A DNA stretch of 64,000 bases, taken from contig CAVTEM010000009.1 in the NCBI GenBank assembly GCA_963733845.1, forward strand, positions 124,001 through 188,000, in the 5' to 3' direction. The notes under the pieces are model-generated. The model was given only the letters and a program-made list of their open reading frames with translations. It did no database searches and had not been told where the DNA came from. The DNA is from DATFQE01 sp963733845. Its GTDB lineage: Bacteria; Actinomycetota; Thermoleophilia; Gaiellales; Gaiellaceae. Shown piece by piece: positions 54,059-64,000 of the stretch (its first letter is position 1; each line of letters opens with the position of its first letter). The translations under genes and the position numbers were made by a program.

Positions 54059-54859
54059 TCAGCCGTGAGCGCCTGCGAGCTCGAGCTCCTCGCGGGCACC
54101 GCGTAGGCACGCTCGCCGCCCGTACGCGTTCCTGACGCGCGCGCAAACTCGCCGCACCGGGTCGAGCCGGTGGCGGAAGACGAACATGCCGACCTCGCCG
54201 ATCTCGGCGTAGCAGGTGAAGCGCAGCGTCCCGTGCAAACGGAGGCCGTCGCAGGCGTGCGGGGCGTGGAGGCCGTACAGCGCCGCGCCCAGGCGGACGA
54301 ACTGCATCGAGTTCTCCATCAGGACGCCGTCGAAGCACCGCTCGATGGCGTGGTCGTGCAGGTGCTCGCGGCAGAGCCGCAGGGCGCGGTGGACGTCGTG
54401 GCCGGTCCGCATCAGGTAGCGGTGGCCGAGCGCGTGGTCGCACGCGTCTCGCAGCTCGGCGGTGCGCCGGCGGGCGCAGGTTCGCGGCCCCGCGTCGGCG
54501 CTCGCCGCCTCGACCACGCCGTGCTGGTAGCCGTCGCTGCACTGCGTCCCTCCGAGCGCCAGCGCCCGCTGGACCTCCCGGACACGGGTCACGACGACGT
54601 GGGCCAGCTCGTGCGCGAGCGCGTGGCAGTCGTCCAGCCGCCCGCGGCGGACTGCCTGCTCGAGGGCGTCGAGCGTCCCGGCGACGCGTCCCTGCGCGGC
54701 CGCCTGCCTGAACGTCGGGCGCAGGCACGCGGCGATTGCGGGCTCGGTCGAGCGGCTCAGGCACTGCGCGGGCAGCCGAACCGGCGTGCTCGCACCGGCC
54801 ACCTGAGGCGCGAGCATGGCCAGGAGGCACACGCCGATGCTGACCAGCCGAGCGTTCAT
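54059..54859 (-). CDS. Secreted His/Cys-rich protein, unknown
   Basis: A 266-residue exported protein with a signal peptide cut after about residue 23 (QVAGA|ST). The mature part repeats a Cys-His pattern: DDCHALAHELAHVVVTRV, GTQCSDGYQHGVVEA, RDACDHALGHRYLM and ERCFDGVLMENS. Such spaced C-x2-G-x2-HG and H-x3-GH motifs suggest a metal site held by disulfides. HELAH looks like an HExxH motif, but an enzymatic role is not established. A similar pattern occurs in uncharacterised proteins of other actinobacteria and archaea by my recollection. Convergent with the phosphotransferase gene. Confidence 0.75.
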   Translation of the reverse strand: MNARLVSIGVCLLAMLAPQVAGASTPVRLPAQCLSRSTEPAIAACLRPTFRQAAAQGRVAGTLDALEQAVRRGRLDDCHALAHELAHVVVTRVREVQRALALGGTQCSDGYQHGVVEAASADAGPRTCARRRTAELRDACDHALGHRYLMRTGHDVHRALRLCREHLHDHAIERCFDGVLMENSMQFVRLGAALYGLHAPHACDGLRLHGTLRFTCYAEIGEVGMFVFRHRLDPVRRVCARVRNAYGRRACLRGAREELELAGAHG

Positions 54860-54906
54860 CCTCCAACTGTGGCACGATCACGCCGACAAGGGGAGGGGTC
54901 TCCGCG

Positions 54907-57544
<2,638 letters not shown>

Positions 57545-57559
57545 GCTTAGGCTTGGCGC

Positions 57560-57985
57560 GTGGCGGAGACACGTGCCGAGCTGATCGAGGCGCTGGCCCG
57601 CCTCAGCCTGTTCGCGGACCTGACCCAGCCCGAGCTCGAAGCCGTCGTCCACGGGACCGAGGAGGAGGTGTTCGGGGAGGGCCAGCGGATCCTGCGGGAA
57701 GGGCTCAGCGGGTCGGGCCTGCACCTGATTCTCGAGGGCGACGTGATCGTCCGCCTCGGCGACCGCGAGATCGCGCGGCTGGGCCGCGGCGAGTTCTTCG
57801 GCGAGATCTCGGTGCTGCTCGGCTCGCCGCCGATGGCGGACGTGGTCGCCGCGTCGCTCGTCCGCTGCCTGGTCGTGCCCGCGCCCGAGGTGGAGCCCTT
57901 CTTGCTCGAGCGCCCGCGGGTGATGTACCGCATGCTCCAGGCGGAGGCGCGCCGCCTGCGGAGCGCGGAGCTTTGGCCGAGGTAG
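57560..57985 (+). CDS. Cyclic nucleotide-binding domain protein
   Basis: A 141-residue single CNB domain of the CRP/PKA-R type. The pattern is LSLFADLTQPELEAVVHGTEEEVFGEGQRILREGLSG, then the LHLILEGDVIVRL strand, and the phosphate-binding cassette RGEFFGEISVLLGSPPMADVVAAS, where RGEFFGEIS and the later Ala replace the usual GE(L/I)AL...R(A/S). The Arg that normally grips the cyclic phosphate is replaced here (PPMADV), so binding should be tested. There is no DNA-binding domain. It overlaps the downstream flavoprotein gene by 13 bp; the pair may act as sensor plus reductase. TAGGCT (57548-57553) ends 6 nt before the GTG. Confidence 0.88.
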   Translation: MAETRAELIEALARLSLFADLTQPELEAVVHGTEEEVFGEGQRILREGLSGSGLHLILEGDVIVRLGDREIARLGRGEFFGEISVLLGSPPMADVVAASLVRCLVVPAPEVEPFLLERPRVMYRMLQAEARRLRSAELWPR

Positions 57986-59463
57986 ACGCGCGTCCTCACC
58001 CGCCCGGCCGGTACGACGTCGTCGTCGTCGGCAGCGGCCCCGGCGGGCTCCAGACCTCGTACTACCTCTCCCGCTACGGCGTCCCGCACGCCCTGATCTC
58101 GGCGGACGACGCCCCGGGCGGGATGTTCCGCAGGTTCCCGGTCTTCGACCGCCTGATCAGCTGGACGAAGCCCGACGCGCCGTTCGATCCGGGCACGCGC
58201 GAGTACGAGGCTTACGATCACAACAGCCTGCTCGCGGAGGATCCCGCCCTGAGCGCGCTGGTCCCGAGGTACATGGACCGGGCCTTCGACGTCCCCGCAC
58301 GCGCCGAGATGGAGTCGGGGCTCCAGGCGTTCGCCGACCGGGCCGGCGTACGGGTGCGCTACGGCTGCCGCTGGGAAGCGACGCGCCGCGACAACGACGG
58401 CTTCGTGCTCTCGACTACGGACGGCGAGTATCGCTGCAAGGCGGCGGTGTTCGCGCTCGGCGTCACCGAGCCGTGGAATGGCGGCATCGCCGGCGCCGAC
58501 GAGGCGCCGCACTATGTCGAAACGAAGGAGCCGGCCGCGTACCGCGGCAAGCGCATCGTGATCGTGGGCAAGCGCAACTCTGGCTTCGAGCTCGCGAACG
58601 GCCTGCTGCCCTGGGCGAGCCAGATCACGCTCGTCTCGCCGCGGCCGGTCCGGTTCGGCGTGCTCGCCCGCTCGCCCCTGCGAGTCCGCTACCTCCAGCC
58701 CTTCGAGGAGTTCGTACGTGGCGGCTCGGGCGCGCTCGTTGTGGACGCGGCGATCGAGCGGATCGAGCGCCGGGCGGACGACTACCTCGTTCGCACGCAG
58801 GGCACGACCTGGCCGGGAGAGCTCAACTTCGAGGCCGACGAGGTGATCGTCGCGACCGGCTTCGGCACGCCGCTCGGCGACCTGCCTGCCCTCGGCGTGG
58901 CCACGCTCCGGGACGGCCGCATCCCGGCTCAGTCGCCGTTCTGGGAGAGCGTCTCCGTCCCCGGAGTCTTCTTCGCAGGGAACGTGACCCAGGGCGCACC
59001 GGGGCTGCAGAAGCAGGGCCTGGCCGCGAACTCGAGCTCGGTGAACGGCCTCCGCTACAACGCCCGCGTCTTGGCTCGGCACCTCGCCGAGCGGCTCGGG
59101 TACGGACAGCCGCGGCCGATCCTGCGCCCGGAAGCCGTCGTCCCGTACCTGCTGGCGGAGATCGCCCGCGCTCCCGAGCTGTGGATCCAGAAGGGCTACC
59201 TCGCCCGCGTCGTCGCGTTCACCGAGGCCGGCATCCGCGACGACGGCATCCTGCCGCTCGAGTACTTCGTGGACGGCGTCGGGGAGGACTCCGCCGCCGT
59301 AGCGGTCGAGATGGACGCCAACGGGACCATCTACCCGGGTGTCTACCTGCGCAGGGAGGGCCGCCTGACCGAGCATCACCTCGATCCTCACCCCACGTAC
59401 GCGTTCGACAGTGAGGCCCACCGCGCCGGCCTCGAGGCGCTGCTCGGCTCGCACGCCGCGTAG
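57973..59463 (+). CDS. FAD-dependent pyridine nucleotide-disulfide-type oxidoreductase
   Basis: A 496-residue flavoprotein. The FAD-binding motif is YDVVVVGSGPGGLQTSYYL. A second Rossmann motif, RIVIVGKRNSGFELANGLLPW, probably binds NADPH, and FEADEVIVATGFGTP is the usual ATG motif. VFFAGNVTQGAPGLQKQGLAANSSSV and a C-terminal domain (~370-496) follow. The layout resembles flavin monooxygenase/thioredoxin-reductase-like proteins, but no redox-active CxxC is visible. The TTG start lies within the CNB gene (13-bp overlap), giving LAEVDARPHPPGRYDVV. Substrate unknown. Coupling to a cyclic-nucleotide sensor suggests ligand-controlled activity. Confidence 0.88.
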   Translation: MAEVDARPHPPGRYDVVVVGSGPGGLQTSYYLSRYGVPHALISADDAPGGMFRRFPVFDRLISWTKPDAPFDPGTREYEAYDHNSLLAEDPALSALVPRYMDRAFDVPARAEMESGLQAFADRAGVRVRYGCRWEATRRDNDGFVLSTTDGEYRCKAAVFALGVTEPWNGGIAGADEAPHYVETKEPAAYRGKRIVIVGKRNSGFELANGLLPWASQITLVSPRPVRFGVLARSPLRVRYLQPFEEFVRGGSGALVVDAAIERIERRADDYLVRTQGTTWPGELNFEADEVIVATGFGTPLGDLPALGVATLRDGRIPAQSPFWESVSVPGVFFAGNVTQGAPGLQKQGLAANSSSVNGLRYNARVLARHLAERLGYGQPRPILRPEAVVPYLLAEIARAPELWIQKGYLARVVAFTEAGIRDDGILPLEYFVDGVGEDSAAVAVEMDANGTIYPGVYLRREGRLTEHHLDPHPTYAFDSEAHRAGLEALLGSHAA

Positions 59464-59495
59464 GGCATTCGGCCTCGGCACCGAACTCCGCAGCC

Positions 59496-59903
59496 GTGAG
59501 CACGCGGGTCGAGCGGCGGATCACGGAAGTCCTGGCGGGGCTGACCCTGCGCAAGGCGATCGGCCTGATCGTCGCGGTCGCCTCGGTCCTGTCCGTTTCG
59601 GCGGCGATTCTCGTGCGCCTCGTCGATCCGGCCATCGGCACCTTCGGCGACGCGCTCTGGTGGGCCGTCTCGACGGTCACGACCGTCGGCTACGGGGACG
59701 TCGTCCCGACGAGCCCGGCCGGCCGCACCGCCGGCGTGATCCTGATGCTCACCGGCATCGCCTTGATCCCGGTCATCACCAGTGTGGTCGTCTCCGTGCT
59801 CGTCGAGCGCAGAGGCCGGGAGGCGCGGTTGGAGGAGCAGCGCGACCTCGAGCTGATCATGGGACGGCTCGACGAAATCGAAGAGCGGCTCACGTCCCGC
59901 TAG
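59496..59903 (+). CDS. Two-helix potassium channel
   Basis: A 135-residue ion channel subunit. TM1 (AIGLIVAVASVLSVSAAILV), the pore helix (FGDALWWAVSTVTTVGYGDVVPTSPAGR) with selectivity filter TVGYGD at 63-68, TM2 (AGVILMLTGIALIPVITSVVVSVLV), then a C-terminal coiled coil (RREARLEEQRDLELIMGRLDEIEERL-like) that would tetramerise. It lacks RCK or CNB domains, but a free CNB protein is encoded 1.5 kb upstream. The GTG start is 33 bp after the flavoprotein stop. Confidence 0.92.
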   Translation: MSTRVERRITEVLAGLTLRKAIGLIVAVASVLSVSAAILVRLVDPAIGTFGDALWWAVSTVTTVGYGDVVPTSPAGRTAGVILMLTGIALIPVITSVVVSVLVERRGREARLEEQRDLELIMGRLDEIEERLTSR

Positions 59904-59907
59904 GCAC

Positions 59908-60639
59908 TCACTCGAGCATCGCCAGCGCGAACGCCAGCCCGAACCCGAGCGTCGTCAGCAGCCCGACCAGCTTGCCCCCGTGCTCGTAGGCCTCGGGCAT
60001 CATCGTGTCGGCCAGCATGGTGAGGATGGCGCCGCCCGCGAACGCGAGCACGAACGCGAGCGCGTCGGGACCGGCCGAGTCGAAGAGCGCGTAGCCGAGC
60101 AGTGATGCGAGCCCGCTCACGAGCGCGACGAGCGTCCAGAGGCCCATGATTCTGCGGGGAGCCCAGCCGCCCGCCTTCAGGCCGCTCGTGGCGGCAATCG
60201 CCTCGGGCAGGTTGGAGAGGAACACCGCGGCGATGACCGCGACGCTGACGCCGTTTCCCTCGAGCAGGCCGAGCCCGATCACGGCGGACTCGGGGATCCC
60301 GTCCAGGACGATCCCGAGCACGATCGCCAGGGCGGAGCCCGTGCCGGGCGCGCGGTTCATCGACTTCCGCTCGGACCCGCCCATGCGGTCGACGATCACG
60401 TCACCGGCGAAGAAGGTCAGCGCACCGGCCGCCAGGCCGAGCCCGATGGTGCCGTTCTGCTCGGCGGTCCGGAAAGCCTCTTCCACCAGCTCGTAGGCGA
60501 CAGCTGCGATCAGAACGCCAGCGCCGAAGGCCATGATCCAGCCGAGCACGCGTTCCCGGATCGGCAGCAGCAGCGCGAGGGCGCCGCCGACGAGGAGCGA
60601 CGAGGCGGCGAAGAGGCCCCAAAAGAGCGCCTCGCTCAT
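59908..60639 (-). CDS. ZIP family metal transporter
   Basis: A 243-residue membrane protein with about eight transmembrane segments of the ZIP/ZupT type. The metal-binding helices are ALAIVLGIVLDGIPESAVIGLGLL (IPES) and AAVFLSNLPEAIAATSGLK (NLPEA), where ZupT has HNxPE and HxxPE. The His residues are therefore missing and the metal-binding ability may differ. SGLASLLGYAL and ILTMLADTMMPEAYEHGG complete the fold. Its start precedes the FGE stop by 10 bp on the same strand, making it the last gene of the sulfatase operon. Confidence 0.9.
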   Translation of the reverse strand: MSEALFWGLFAASSLLVGGALALLLPIRERVLGWIMAFGAGVLIAAVAYELVEEAFRTAEQNGTIGLGLAAGALTFFAGDVIVDRMGGSERKSMNRAPGTGSALAIVLGIVLDGIPESAVIGLGLLEGNGVSVAVIAAVFLSNLPEAIAATSGLKAGGWAPRRIMGLWTLVALVSGLASLLGYALFDSAGPDALAFVLAFAGGAILTMLADTMMPEAYEHGGKLVGLLTTLGFGLAFALAMLE

Positions 60640-60649
60640 GCCTCGTCGC

Positions 60650-61546
60650 TCACCCGCGGACGACGCAGCGGAAGCCGATGTGTCCGGTGGACGTGTCGAT
60701 CGCCTCCCCCTGGCGGGCGGCCGGGCGATAGCGCAGGCAGTAGTTCGGCGCGCAGAGGTGCGAGCCGCCCTTGATCACCCTGCGCGGAAAGCGCTCGCCC
60801 GGAAGCGTCGGCGGCGCGCAGCACGGGCTCTCCTCGGCCGCTCCGTTGGGCCGGAGCCAGTCGCTCGTCCACTCCCACGTGTTGCCGGTCATGTCGTAGA
60901 GCCCGTAGCCGTTCGGCGGGAAGCTGCCCACCGGCGCCGTCCCCTCGAAGCCGTCGACCTTGAGGTTCTGCCAGGGGAACTCGCCCTGCCAGCTGTTCGC
61001 CATCGCCTTGCCTTCCGGGAAGTGCTCGTCGCCCCAGGCGAACGCCGCGCCGTCCAGGCCGCCACGGGCGGCGTACTCCCACTCGGCCTCGGTCGGCAGC
61101 TCCTTGCCCGCCCAGGCCGCGTACGCCTCGGCGTCCTCGTAGGCGACCTGCACGACCGGGTGGTGATCCTTGCCGTTGATCGTCGTGCCCGGGCCGCCGG
61201 GCTTCTTCCAGTAGGCCCCAGGGACGTACTCCCACCAGTTGCGGACGTCGTTCAGGGGCACGGGCCCGGCGGACCTGCGGAACACGAGCGAGCCGGGTAC
61301 GAGCAGATCGGGTTCGGCGTCGGGATAATCGGCCGGGTCGAGCGGCCGCTCGGCCACGGTGACGTGGCCGGTCTCGCGCACGAAGCGGCGGAACTCCGCG
61401 GCCGTGACCGCGTGCTCGTCGATCCAGAATCCGTCGACCTCGACCTCGCGGACCGGCCCCTCCTCGGGATAGAAGTCCTCGGAGCCCATCCGGAAGGTCC
61501 CCGCGGGGATCTGGGCCATCGCCTCGCGTTCAGCCACCGGCCCCAC
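60650..61546 (-). CDS. Formylglycine-generating enzyme (sulfatase-modifying factor)
   Basis: A 298-residue FGE-sulfatase family enzyme. By family knowledge it is a copper enzyme that oxidises the active-site Cys of sulfatases to formylglycine. MAQIPAGTFRMGSEDFYPEEGP starts the fold; LPTEAEWEYAARGG and WEWTSDW are family marks. The catalytic pair is Cys265 and Cys270 in GGSHLCAPNYCLRYRPAAR, which aligns with the human FGE motif, so this is an active-type FGE rather than a lectin-like relative. The N-terminus reads from GTG at 61546; an internal ATG is ten codons later. It is cotranscribed with the upstream sulfatase, its probable substrate. Confidence 0.93.
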   Translation of the reverse strand: MGPVAEREAMAQIPAGTFRMGSEDFYPEEGPVREVEVDGFWIDEHAVTAAEFRRFVRETGHVTVAERPLDPADYPDAEPDLLVPGSLVFRRSAGPVPLNDVRNWWEYVPGAYWKKPGGPGTTINGKDHHPVVQVAYEDAEAYAAWAGKELPTEAEWEYAARGGLDGAAFAWGDEHFPEGKAMANSWQGEFPWQNLKVDGFEGTAPVGSFPPNGYGLYDMTGNTWEWTSDWLRPNGAAEESPCCAPPTLPGERFPRRVIKGGSHLCAPNYCLRYRPAARQGEAIDTSTGHIGFRCVVRG

Positions 61547-61585
61547 CCTTCGAGTCTCGCACAGCCCCGACGGCGTCCCGACCTC

Positions 61586-63907
61586 CTATTCGCGGGCCAT
61601 CATCGCGGCGGCTTCCCGCTCCAGGTCGACGTACTGGTCGTCGCCGACGTTGACCTCGACCTGGAGGATCGTCCCGCCCTTGAACGTCGCCGGCGCCTTG
61701 TACCGGCCGCTGACCGCGTCCCCCGAGTCGCGGCCCACGCAGAGACCGTCGCCGCAGAGCGTGAACTGCGCCAGCTGGGTGCGCATGGGGCCTTCGGCGA
61801 CGACCTGGTCGTTCACGTACAGCTTTGTCGTGCCGAGAGCCTCGCCGTGCTCGCCGGCGCCCTCCTTCGTGAACTCCATGCCGAGGACGTACTCACCAGG
61901 CTCGAGCCGGTCCGAGACGAACTGCTGCTCGGGCGCGACGCCGAGGAAGTTGTAGACGTACCAGAGCTTCTGCTCCTCCAGGAAGAGCGCATGCCCACCG
62001 AAGCGCGAGCCGTGGGCGAAGATCACGCCCTCGGCGTCGGGGCTCGAGAGCTCGACCTCGGCGAGGATCCTGAACGACCGGGAGCGCGTGTTGACCGCGA
62101 CTGACTCAGGCACCTCGGCCGTGTCCGGGTAGTACACGTACGTGTCTCGCGGCGGCTCGGGCTGCGGGCGCGGATCCGCCAGGATCTCGGGCGGGAGCCG
62201 GTCGTCGAGCGGAAGCACGTCGAACTTCTCCGCCTCCTCGAACCAGGCATCGATCAGCTGCTTCAGCTTCTCTGGGTGCTCCTGTGCGAGGTCGTGCGCC
62301 TCCGAGCGGTCCTCGTCGGTGTGGAAGAGCTGCCACTCGTCCTGGTCGAAGTTGCCGATGCCCGAGGTCGGCCCGTGGACGGCGACCGCCTTCCAGCCGT
62401 GCTCCCAGATCCCGCGCGTGCCGAGCATCGCGTAGTACTGCCGCTCCTTCGTGGGCGACGCGTCGGCGTCGTCGAACGAGTAGCGCATCGAGTTGCCCGG
62501 CAGCGGCACCTGTTCGTGGCCGTTCAGCGTCTCCGGGAACTCGAGCCCGCAGCACTCGAGGATCGTCGGGACGACGTCGATCGCGTGGTGGTACTGGTGG
62601 CGGACCTCCCCCCGAGCCTTGATGCCCTTCGGCCAGTGGACGACCATCGGGTCGCAGACGCCACCCTGGTACGAGTAGCGCTTGAACATCCGGAAGGGCG
62701 TCGAGAAGGCCGCCGCCCAGCCGGTCGGGTAGTGGTTGTACGTGTTCGGCGTGCCGAGGTCGTCGAGGTGCTTGAGGTTCTCCTCCATCTCGTCCGGCCA
62801 GCCGTTGAAGAACTTGTTCTCGTTGACCGAGCCGTGCGGGCTGCCTTCGCCGGAGGCGCCGTTGTCGGCGCAGTAGAAGACGATCGTGTTGTCGAGCTGC
62901 CCGGTCTGCTCGAGGTAGTCGACGACGCGGCCGACTTGGTGGTCGGTGTACTCGGAGAAGCCGGCGAACACCTCGGCCATGCGCGCGAACAGACGCTTCT
63001 CGTCGTCAGTGAGCGAGTCCCACGGGCGGACGTCGTCGAGCGGCGAATAGGTGCCGTCGGGCATCGGGTTCAACGGCGTGAGCTCGGTTCCCTCGGGCAG
63101 GACGCCCTTCTCGATCATCCGCGGCAGCACCCACTCGCGGTAGGCCTCGTAGCCGTCGTCGAACCTCCCCTTGTACTTGTCGGCCCACTCGGTCGGGACG
63201 TGGTGCGGAGCATGGTTCGCACCGGGGCAAAGCCACATGAACCACGGACGTGAAGGTGCGCCCGCCTTGATGTCGCGGATCATGTGGATCGCCTGGTCGG
63301 CGAGGTCCTTCGAGAGGTGGTAGCCCTCCTCCGGCTGGTAGGGCTGATCGATGCGGTGGTTGTCGACCGTGAGGTCGGGATACCACTGGTTCGTCTCGCC
63401 GCCGAGGAAGCCGTAGAAGCGGTCCCAGCCCTGGTGGAGCGGCCAGGTCTCCTTCGTCGACCCGGCGTGCAGGTCGTCGACCGGGACGCTGTGGTTCTTG
63501 CCCAGCCAGAACGTGCTCCAGCCGGCCTTGCGCATCACCTCGGCGAGGGTGCCGCACTCCGGCGGGATGTGTGCGTTCCCGCCGGGGTAGCCGATCGCGC
63601 CCTCGGTGATACACGCCATCCCGTTCTGATGGTGGTTGCGCCCTGTCAGGAAGCACGAGCGCGTCGGCGAGCAGAGCGCGGTCGTGTGCCACTGCGAGTA
63701 CAGCAGCCCGTTGTCGGCGAGCTTCTTCAGCGTCGGCATCTCGATCCTGCCGCCGAACGGCTCCCAGGAGGCGAGACCAGTGTCGTCGTAGAGGACGATC
63801 AGGACGTTCGGCGCGCCCTCTGGCGCCTGGTCAGGAACGAACGGGTCCCAGTCCGGCGTCGAGTCGCGGATGTCCACGTTGATCGTTCCCTTGAACGGCT
63901 TGGGCAT
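61586..63907 (-). CDS. Arylsulfatase
   Basis: A 773-residue type I sulfatase. Metal ligands are in NVLIVLYDDTG (Asp41/Asp42). The maturation site CSPTR (Cys79-Arg83) lies in LCSPTRSCFLTGRNHHQNGM, where Cys becomes formylglycine and Thr replaces the usual Ser. WSTFWLGKNH, then DHQVGRVVDYLEQTGQLDNTIVFYCADNGA with the C-terminal Asp/Asn pair. A beta-sandwich C-terminal domain (from about 590) carries LYVNDQVVAEGPMRTQLAQFTLCGDGLCVGRDSG. No signal peptide is seen, so it should act in the cytoplasm. It matches actinobacterial arylsulfatases of ~780 residues. First gene of an operon with FGE and ZIP. A GAGGAG Shine-Dalgarno precedes the ATG. Confidence 0.95.
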   Translation of the reverse strand: MPKPFKGTINVDIRDSTPDWDPFVPDQAPEGAPNVLIVLYDDTGLASWEPFGGRIEMPTLKKLADNGLLYSQWHTTALCSPTRSCFLTGRNHHQNGMACITEGAIGYPGGNAHIPPECGTLAEVMRKAGWSTFWLGKNHSVPVDDLHAGSTKETWPLHQGWDRFYGFLGGETNQWYPDLTVDNHRIDQPYQPEEGYHLSKDLADQAIHMIRDIKAGAPSRPWFMWLCPGANHAPHHVPTEWADKYKGRFDDGYEAYREWVLPRMIEKGVLPEGTELTPLNPMPDGTYSPLDDVRPWDSLTDDEKRLFARMAEVFAGFSEYTDHQVGRVVDYLEQTGQLDNTIVFYCADNGASGEGSPHGSVNENKFFNGWPDEMEENLKHLDDLGTPNTYNHYPTGWAAAFSTPFRMFKRYSYQGGVCDPMVVHWPKGIKARGEVRHQYHHAIDVVPTILECCGLEFPETLNGHEQVPLPGNSMRYSFDDADASPTKERQYYAMLGTRGIWEHGWKAVAVHGPTSGIGNFDQDEWQLFHTDEDRSEAHDLAQEHPEKLKQLIDAWFEEAEKFDVLPLDDRLPPEILADPRPQPEPPRDTYVYYPDTAEVPESVAVNTRSRSFRILAEVELSSPDAEGVIFAHGSRFGGHALFLEEQKLWYVYNFLGVAPEQQFVSDRLEPGEYVLGMEFTKEGAGEHGEALGTTKLYVNDQVVAEGPMRTQLAQFTLCGDGLCVGRDSGDAVSGRYKAPATFKGGTILQVEVNVGDDQYVDLEREAAAMMARE

Positions 63908-64000
63908 GGCGGCGGCTCCTCGTCTCGGGTCTCTCTGCTTCGGTTTCGTCCAGGGTGCGAGACTAGAGAGTCCGGGGAGGCGGCGGAATCATCCGATCGG
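63908..64000 (-). promoter_or_regulatory. Upstream region of the sulfatase operon
   Basis: This 93-bp stretch runs to the window end. On the minus strand it contains GAGGAG 9 nt before the ATG and TAGTCT (63961-63966) about 55 nt upstream as a possible -10. The promoter may extend beyond the window. Confidence 0.35.

Overview
The window is a gene-dense, very GC-rich bacterial segment (third codon positions almost always G or C). Short or overlapping gene junctions, GTG and TTG starts, an actinobacterial-style FtsZ, class III cyclase-AAA-TPR regulators, Ku, MeaB, an acyl-CoA carboxylase pair and SCP2 and DUF2269 proteins point to Actinomycetota. Class Thermoleophilia (Gaiellales or Solirubrobacterales relatives) is my best guess, by overall protein style only. 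No rRNA, tRNA, CRISPR array, transposase or phage gene was seen.

Layout. 0-9.5 kb: ftsZ, a polytopic membrane protein, gamma-glutamyltransferase, GNAT acetyltransferase, histidinol-phosphate aminotransferase, an MFS exporter, MeaB GTPase and threonine dehydratase. 9.6-16.1 kb: two tandem paralogous adenylate cyclase/AAA/TPR regulators. 16-24.4 kb: an MBL-rhodanese protein, then a complete peptide/nickel-type ABC importer (binding lipoprotein, two permeases, two ATPases) and a kelch lipoprotein. 24.5-28.4 kb: a third cyclase, with two cyclase domains, AAA and TPR, built like mammalian soluble adenylyl cyclase. 28.4-34.8 kb: a secreted protein of about 2,140 residues with PITQQ pentapeptide blocks, a gingipain-like C25 protease core and a PxKF C-terminus. 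34.9-49.1 kb: acyl-CoA dehydrogenase, leucyl aminopeptidase, biotin carboxylase, enoyl-CoA hydratase and carboxyltransferase, a dispersed leucine/branched-chain catabolic set all on the minus strand, mixed with MFS transporters, a DapA-family/FAD-oxidoreductase pair and small proteins. 49.2-54.9 kb: an Hcp-like protein and a zinc-metalloprotease-like protein that share an LQRxxGNxA-type N-terminal motif known from contractile-injection-system cargo, flanking Ku and a coiled-coil protein. 54.9-64 kb: a large secreted subtilase with 36 consecutive prolines, a cyclic-nucleotide-binding protein coupled to a flavoprotein, a K+ channel, and a sulfatase/formylglycine-generating-enzyme/ZIP transporter operon.

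Themes. cAMP-type signalling is over-represented (three cyclases plus a cyclic-nucleotide-binding protein). Peptide breakdown and uptake recur: GGT, aminopeptidase, peptide importer, subtilase, C25-like protease, branched-chain acyl-CoA catabolism. Many starts sit only 6-7 nt after a TAnnnT -10 box, which suggests leaderless mRNAs. Eight genes carry single-base frameshifts and one of these also has an in-frame stop. The conserved reading resumes each time, so consensus sequence errors are more likely than true pseudogenes. I give the full reconstructed spans. The observations most worth following are the PITQQ/C25 giant protein, the injection-system-cargo-like pair, the in-frame palindrome pair inside the biotin carboxylase gene, and a nested inverted-repeat element that can mask the ribosome binding site of the importer ATPase gene.
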